A stretch of DNA of 64,000 nucleotides from Rusavskia elegans. Taxonomy: Eukaryota > Ascomycota > Lecanoromycetes > Teloschistales > Teloschistaceae. The notes below the pieces were generated by a model. That model saw only the letters and a list, made by a program, of their open reading frames with translations. It made no database searches and had not been told where the DNA came from. Where the stretch lies: NCBI GenBank assembly GCA_011316305.1, contig SAUG01000123.1, positions 62,001 to 126,000 of the forward strand. The letters are read 5' to 3'. Positions 58,739 to 64,000 of this stretch are shown in pieces (positions within the stretch are counted from its first letter, which is position 1; every line of letters starts with the position of its first letter). A program made the position numbers and the translations under genes.

Positions 58739-60771
58739 GATGGAAGAAGATCAGTAGATAAAGTGATAATTGGTCGACACAGGGCGTAACAAAGGGTTGC
58801 GAGCAAGGAAGATCGGTGATGGTTGAAGTAAGCGTAGTGGTTGAACGTCGAATTGGCAGTCAATGATCGAATGAATTGAGCCTTGACTTCTGGGGGATTG
58901 TAAAATTACTTACCAATCATTAATACCAACACATTATATCCGATCAAAGACCTTTGAGCTAGCCATGGAGATAATTTGGAGATGATCGGGGCTCCTGTGG
59001 GTAGCGAAGGCCAGGGGTCCCCTATATGTGATATATCCCAGTCTTCTTTGCAGTCCGAACTTGAAAGAGCTGTCTTGCAAAGTGCACGGCAAAAAACAGT
59101 ACGTGATGGGCTTTCCGCTTCCTCATTTGCGGAAGGGGCTGACTGACAAATGTGTAACATCAATACGGCCAGTAGCAATAGAAATTGCTGATAAAACACG
59201 CAACAAAATTTCCTCGGCAAGGCATTAAGACGTGTAAATATTGACCGGCTGTATCCGTAGGGATACGGTCTATTTCCCAAAGCTATGTATCATTTAGGAA
59301 TTGAAAAGGATACACTAGGGGTCTTGCATGTAACGGGAGTCGATGCCATTCCAACGGCCTTGACCTATCGTGAAGTTTAAGACATCAGATACGGGTAAGA
59401 AAAGGAGACGGTTCGCTGCTGATTGGGTTGGCTGCAAGGGACGACTCGCTTCATTTCACAGGATGAATAGGTGAAGAGAATTTCCACCTTTGGGTGGATA
59501 CATCACCAAACTGGTCTGCTGCTGGCCACTGTAGTTGGGTTCTGGGAAACCAGCCCAGATATACGGTTGGCTGCATCTACTCCCGTCTGAGAATATGTGG
59601 GTATTGGTGTTCCGGTTTGAGTGGGTGGTACATGGGCTCTTCAAGCTGGCGAAAGCAATCTTGGGTATGGACAGGCCGGCTATCTCAGGCTAGATAATAG
59701 ATACATACCGTTACCACGATATGCTGGGTAGGTCATATCGAGGTGACGATTTACTGCAGGCTGATACCTCGGTGCGGATCAAAGCGAGCTCCCGTTTCCG
59801 TTCCCGTTCCCGTACCCAGAGGTTGAAAAGGCAGAGTTTCTGGTCGCTGCATCACTTTGCTTCTCTGATGCAGCATCGATCGGAGGATACTTTTGAACGA
59901 CTGCTGCAGCCTCGGCCCGTGTCATACACCGTGGTCGTCTTCACGGCCGTGACTTTCGTACGCGATGGATGTTCCTGGTCTATTGCGCCAGGTTGAAAGA
60001 GCTGGCTGAATGCCTCACTTTGGATGCAGGTACGGGTCAGGGGATTTAGGAAGAAGAGTAACTTAGAGTAGTGAGGCGAACGCCATCTACCAAAGTGGTT
60101 CAGCAGCTGCCGGACCGATGCCGCGGTGTTCCGTGTTCGGACGAAAGCGGACAAGGCGTCGGCAAGCTAAAAAGGAGGCAAACAAAAGAAATGCCAACGA
60201 CACGGAAACTCCGGCTTCTTGAAAGAACACACACACCCTTGCATGCCATCTTACATGCTTGAGTTGGATGGATGCTCCGCCTCATTCCCTGACGGCGGTG
60301 GCTGTAGACATTCTCAAGCTTCCGAGGACCATCTGTCGGGTCCCCCGACTGTAGACATGCTCCGACTCTGTCCTGCCCTTTAGATAACTCCTCCCCATCT
60401 CCTCATCACCACTACTCCCGTCTCAGATTGAATTTGCTTGTTGTCTGGCGACGGAGTTGGGCGTTCCTTCCCAACCAGCTGCCGTTTTCAACCCTTCTTT
60501 TGTGATGAATTCTTTGATCAATCAGCTTGTCCATCATTTGTTCAACAGTCCATGTAGCAGCCGTCATCGCCAGATCCCGTTCCCTTACCTATGAATTTCG
60601 AGTGTCGTCCTTGACAAAGATGGTCCTGTACTGTTTGTGGGTTGGAGTTTGTCAGACGTGTTGTCCGTGTAACCTGCAAATATCCTCACCGCCCATGCTT
60701 ATTTGAGTCAACGTCAACCTTTTCAACTTCCGCTACTACACGCCCCGCACTTCCCTGTTCAGTACCAGAAA
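58739..60771. other. 2-kb intergenic region between carboxypeptidase and SOK1
   Basis: Divergent flanking genes. It contains one possible small ORF (58906-59280, listed separately), a CCCGTTTCCGTTCCCGTTCC low-complexity stretch near 59792-59815, and CT-rich DNA before SOK1. No RNA gene is seen. Confidence 0.4.
58906..59280 (-). CDS. Doubtful small ORF with a signal-like hydrophobic segment
   Basis: 124 codons. A basic stretch (LNALPRKFCC) is followed by a strongly hydrophobic one (FLLLLAVLMLHICQSAPSA), then a short soluble part with several Cys (CRALCKTAL, DCKED). It could be a small secreted protein if translation begins near the hydrophobic part, but there is no homology I recognise, and chance is a fair explanation. 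Confidence 0.18.
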   Translation of the reverse strand: MGNRPYPYGYSRSIFTRLNALPRKFCCVFYQQFLLLLAVLMLHICQSAPSANEEAESPSRTVFCRALCKTALSSSDCKEDWDISHIGDPWPSLPTGAPIISKLSPWLAQRSLIGYNVLVLMIGK

Positions 60772-62898
60772 ATGAAGAGCCGGAGAACTGCCTCCACTGA
60801 TTTTTCGCCCCAGCCGAGCTCGGATTATGCCAGTAGTTCCTCACGCCGGAAAACACACGATGATCTTGTAGTAACTTCAAAAACACGCCCCGCGGCCAGC
60901 ATAGTTGAGAGTGGCTATACCATCGCAACTACCACCTCCTCTGCGCCGGCACGACTACAAAGCGCCAGAGACAATGCAAGACACTCGCTGTTACCGACAA
61001 CACCAACTCGGAGAGTCTCACCCACTAGCCCACTGCGACGACGACACCAGACCCATCCCCAAAGAATAAATACACCAGAGGCGCATCATGCATTAGCCAT
61101 TCCTCACAGACCTCGTACCTCAGAAGGAGCAGATCGAGATTGTCTCGAAACAGCAAGTCTGGAGCCACCCATCACCAAAGAATCTCTCAGCGAGCTCGAC
61201 CTGAACAGGATCGTCAACGACAATCGCTTGAGACACGACATCAATTTTGAGCATGAGATCATCTTTCGGCCAAACACCCATGCAAGGCAGGGTGCCCAAA
61301 AAAAGCGTGAGGATGATGCCTATTTCGAAGCTTTGGCCATTGAGTTTGACCACTATATCAAACGTCAGAAGCCTCCATTGCCACCATCCTCTCGACCAGA
61401 CCACAAACGATCGGCTACTTTGCCTTCTACACCATCATCGCACAAGTTTCCTCGACGGGTGCCACCCGTGATCATTGCTATTCGCGAGGTTATCCAAACG
61501 CTAGTCCCGACAGCCAAATGGCAGACGGTCGATGATCACTTCGATCTGGATCTAAAAATGCAGGAGCTTGAACACGGCATCTTCAACATAGCAGGTCTCT
61601 TCGAGTGGACCGGGCAGCTTCTGTTGTGTTCCTGCTCGCCCATGCGAGATGATATGGTGACAGCCATGGTTGCAAAGTCACAGCAGGCGGTTGCTAGTCA
61701 AAACGCGCACCAGCTCGTCGACAGCATAAGAGATCTGTTTGGCGTGTTGGAGACGATGAAACTGGTGTGTCTACACTTGCAGCTGGTCCATGACATAGCC
61801 TTGTAGCTGACAGATTTACAGGACGTTGCAAATCATCAAATACGGTACCTCCGGCTCTATCTACTCGAAGAAAGCGTGCAATTCGAACAAAACCAGATTT
61901 TAGACCGGATCGCTGCTGGCTGGTCAATCTTTCACGAGCGCCGCTGGTTCGAGAGAACTTATTCACGTCCTGAATCGCAAGACCGGTTTCTGATGTTCAA
62001 GGAGAAAGTCGTTGAGAAAATAGTAACGCCCATGGCTACATTCCCATTGACTCTGGCACCTGATCATGAGCGGTTGAAACATTTGCAACATGATTTTCGG
62101 CTATGTCATTATCACCTCGCATGTGGTCATGCATTTCGCCATGCACTCAACATGCTTGGATTTACTGGAGCCCTGCCAACGTTGCCCTACACCGAATGCA
62201 TGAAGCACATAGGTGCTATCATTGGCGCACAAGGATCAGACTTTGACTTCGGAGCACACCCGGATGTAGTCTTGGAGATTGTTAGGAAGGCTTTTAAGGT
62301 CTGCAACATCAAAATATTACCTGACAAGGGTACCCTTGACTCTGCCGGATGGTATCTGGGGGCAGCATTGAATCGGCAAACGGCTCTTTACAGCGAGATC
62401 GAAGGCACCCTCTGGGATGAATTATCAACGCTGGTGCACCTAGAAGTGGAAGTAATCTTCGACATGAATCCACTACAAATCCTGAACCGTTATGACCCGG
62501 GTCCACCTGGATCATCGATGAAGAACCGCCGTGGTGGAGACTTGAGCTTGCAGAGTATCTCTAAGCGAGCCGCCCACATCATGGTTCTACACTGGAGAGT
62601 GTGGGCGCCCATATTCTACAACCAACCCGAACCTGAATCATCCCTGACGCCGACGATGCGAAATCAGAGACCCACCACAGAAGCAGAGGAGATGGCGGAA
62701 CGAAGACAGACCCGTGTCTCCCTTTCCTCCGTCACCTCATCTCAGCCTGTCCTTGCGCGAGGCAGACACCGGACGCACACTGCCAGTCTGAGTCGAGGGA
62801 GTACCCGATCTGAAATGCCAATTTATACCCCTACTTCCAGCGATACGGAGAGTATAGCGAGTGAAAAGCCAGGTAGGTCGAATGCACCTTCGGCTTGA
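60772..62898 (+). CDS. SOK1: Sok1/TCP11-family protein
   Basis: Fungal TCP11-family protein of the Sok1 type; yeast SOK1 suppresses loss of cAMP-dependent kinase activity. Exons are 60772-61764 and 61822-62898, about 689 residues. A Ser/Thr/Pro/Arg-rich N-terminus of ~150 residues leads to LNRIVNDNRLRHDINFEHEI and FRPNTHARQG, typical of Sok1. The TCP11 domain follows (PPVIIAIREVIQTLVP, DVANHQIRYLRLYLLEESVQ after the intron, and WYLGAALNRQTALYSEIEGT). The C-terminus is Ser/Thr-rich with SSDTESIASE. The first ATG in frame is 60772; the frame is open earlier but without ATG. Confidence 0.88.
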
Positions 62899-63372
62899 AC
62901 GTGAGCTGAAAGGTTGGAGGAGGGGAGAGGAGGGGGGATGAAAGGGGAAACTGGCATTCGGTGATTTTCCATTCGTGCATCTTATGCTAAGCGTTCTAGA
63001 GAGGGAAAGAGAGCGGGACGTAAGTATGCGTTTGCATTGTACATATCTTCTAGAAAGTAGTAATCGATGGCTCTGACTTTTCCATATCCCCAAGTAGCAT
63101 GGGGACAATCAAGGGGTAGGTCAGCGAGGTGATGGCGATTACCTTATTGGGGTAGAAAGCTTGGCGAATAAGCTTGGCAAACATGATGTCATCCAGTTGA
63201 GTTGCGGAATAATATAAACAAACTCCACTACTCTTTGAATCTGTCGCTGCACGTCAAACAATTGTGACGAGCCTACAACAGATGGCAATCTTGCACATTC
63301 AACCAAACGAGCTCTAACGCCGGTAATAACCCACTGTCCCTACCATAGAGATCGAGCAACAAGCAAGCGGTC
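62899..63372. other. Intergenic region SOK1 - last gene
   Basis: 474 bp with the SOK1 3' end and the promoter of the next gene. No other supported feature. Confidence 0.4.
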
Positions 63373-63762
63373 ATGGGGATCCAACCACAAGAAGCGCCCA
63401 TTAGCGAAACGGCCGCCGAAGCCTCTCTATACACACGTACGAGGTCGAAATTGAAATCGAAATCGACAACAACGCCGCTGGATCAAAGCCCGTCGAAGAC
63501 AAAGCATTGGGAGCAGCTCGATGAAGATCTTTCCATCTCTTCTCCAGCTCTGAAATCCGCCTCTGGAAAACGGAAAAAATCTTTGGCTGCGGAGGGGGGA
63601 GGCGGAATGCAAGCTGAGGATGCAACACCGCAAGGTAATGCTAAGAAGCGGAAGCTGGCTTCTCCAAAGAAAAAGGACGAGGAGAAACGACTCCGTCATT
63701 TCAGGAGCCGCGCGCCTGGCACGTATTTGCAGCGGTTGGAGCGAGCTCGGTCTCAAAGGTAG
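63373..63762 (+). CDS. Start of a possible SWIM zinc-finger protein gene (may be partial)
   Basis: A 129-codon frame begins MGIQPQEAPISE. It carries basic stretches (SKLKSKSTTT, KKRKLASPKKK) and ends FRSRAPGTYLQRLERARSQR before TAG. The segment from LRHFRSRAP to RARSQR resembles the lead-in to fungal SWIM zinc-finger proteins, where a Met-Phe-Val segment normally follows. A GTAGGA donor overlaps the stop codon (CAAAG|GTAGGA), so an intron is likely and the gene probably continues beyond the window. I could not place the next exon in the remaining 238 bp. Confidence 0.5.
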   Translation: MGIQPQEAPISETAAEASLYTRTRSKLKSKSTTTPLDQSPSKTKHWEQLDEDLSISSPALKSASGKRKKSLAAEGGGGMQAEDATPQGNAKKRKLASPKKKDEEKRLRHFRSRAPGTYLQRLERARSQR

Positions 63763-64000
63763 GATCCTCTCCTTGCAATTCCCCAAGCTGGCAGGTCCGT
63801 TGTGTTAAAAAATCAATCGCAATATCTATCCATGGTGTTACATGGCTCTTACTACATTTAACGTACGCTTCCATTCAACCCAGAGTGGTGTCTGAGCAAT
63901 CGAGAAAACGATATCCTCCATCGAGGTATCGGCTGTTAAGACGCCTCTCATTGTGATTGAAACATGACATGACAACCATTGATCTCTCTCCTAGCAACCA

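Overview
The window is nuclear DNA from a filamentous ascomycete (Pezizomycotina). Short spliceosomal introns of about 45-65 bp with GT...AG ends interrupt most genes. Gene content is fungal: a Clr5-domain protein, two TCP11/Sok1-type proteins, the RAM-pathway protein Sog2, a DUF7918 protein, a DUF7025-type AAA ATPase, Sts1/Cut8 and Cce1/Ydc2. Coding is on both strands with short intergenic gaps. I see no plasmid, phage, CRISPR or operon structure and no intact transposon. A class such as Dothideomycetes is plausible, but I cannot prove it from this sequence alone.

Layout. 0-10 kb: a ferroportin-like exporter (-) diverges from a compact RecQ helicase (+); a KHDC4-like KH splicing protein (-) diverges from the exosome helicase Mtr4 (+); Sts1/Cut8 follows. 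11-15 kb: an intact DUF7918 gene sits beside a decayed tandem relative. 15-19 kb: Alg11 (-) diverges from Cox18 (+), with a perfect TGACGTCA site between them. 19-29 kb: an NMNAT/Pof1-like nucleotidyltransferase, a Ser/Thr-rich secreted protein, a large IQ/TCP11 protein and a flavocytochrome b2-type dehydrogenase. 29-38 kb: the mitochondrial resolvase Cce1, a Clr5/TPR protein, a 1.4 kb gene-poor stretch, and an AAA ATPase broken by one in-frame stop. 38-46 kb: glutathione reductase, a multi-pass membrane protein with a Gln/Pro-rich tail, a PPR protein, and mitoribosomal protein mS23. 46-56 kb: Sog2, a four-helix membrane protein, a decayed secreted-protein gene, and a tiny SERF gene with a 15-nt exon. 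56-64 kb: a serine carboxypeptidase, Sok1/TCP11, and the start of a possible SWIM zinc-finger gene.

How the genes relate. Several products act in mitochondria (Cox18, mS23, the PPR protein, Cce1, possibly a glutathione reductase isoform). PPR and mS23 share a 270-bp divergent promoter holding a perfect 8-bp-arm inverted repeat. RNA metabolism is represented by Mtr4 and the KH protein, and cAMP or morphogenesis signalling by Sok1 and Sog2. No biosynthetic cluster is apparent.

The points most worth following are the three damaged genes (DUF7918 relative, AAA ATPase, secreted protein). Also notable are a possible non-AUG mitochondrial form of glutathione reductase, an overlapping upstream ORF at SOG2, and tRNA-like fragments. 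Exon boundaries were placed by hand from frame, splice signals and family motifs; they have not been checked against transcripts.
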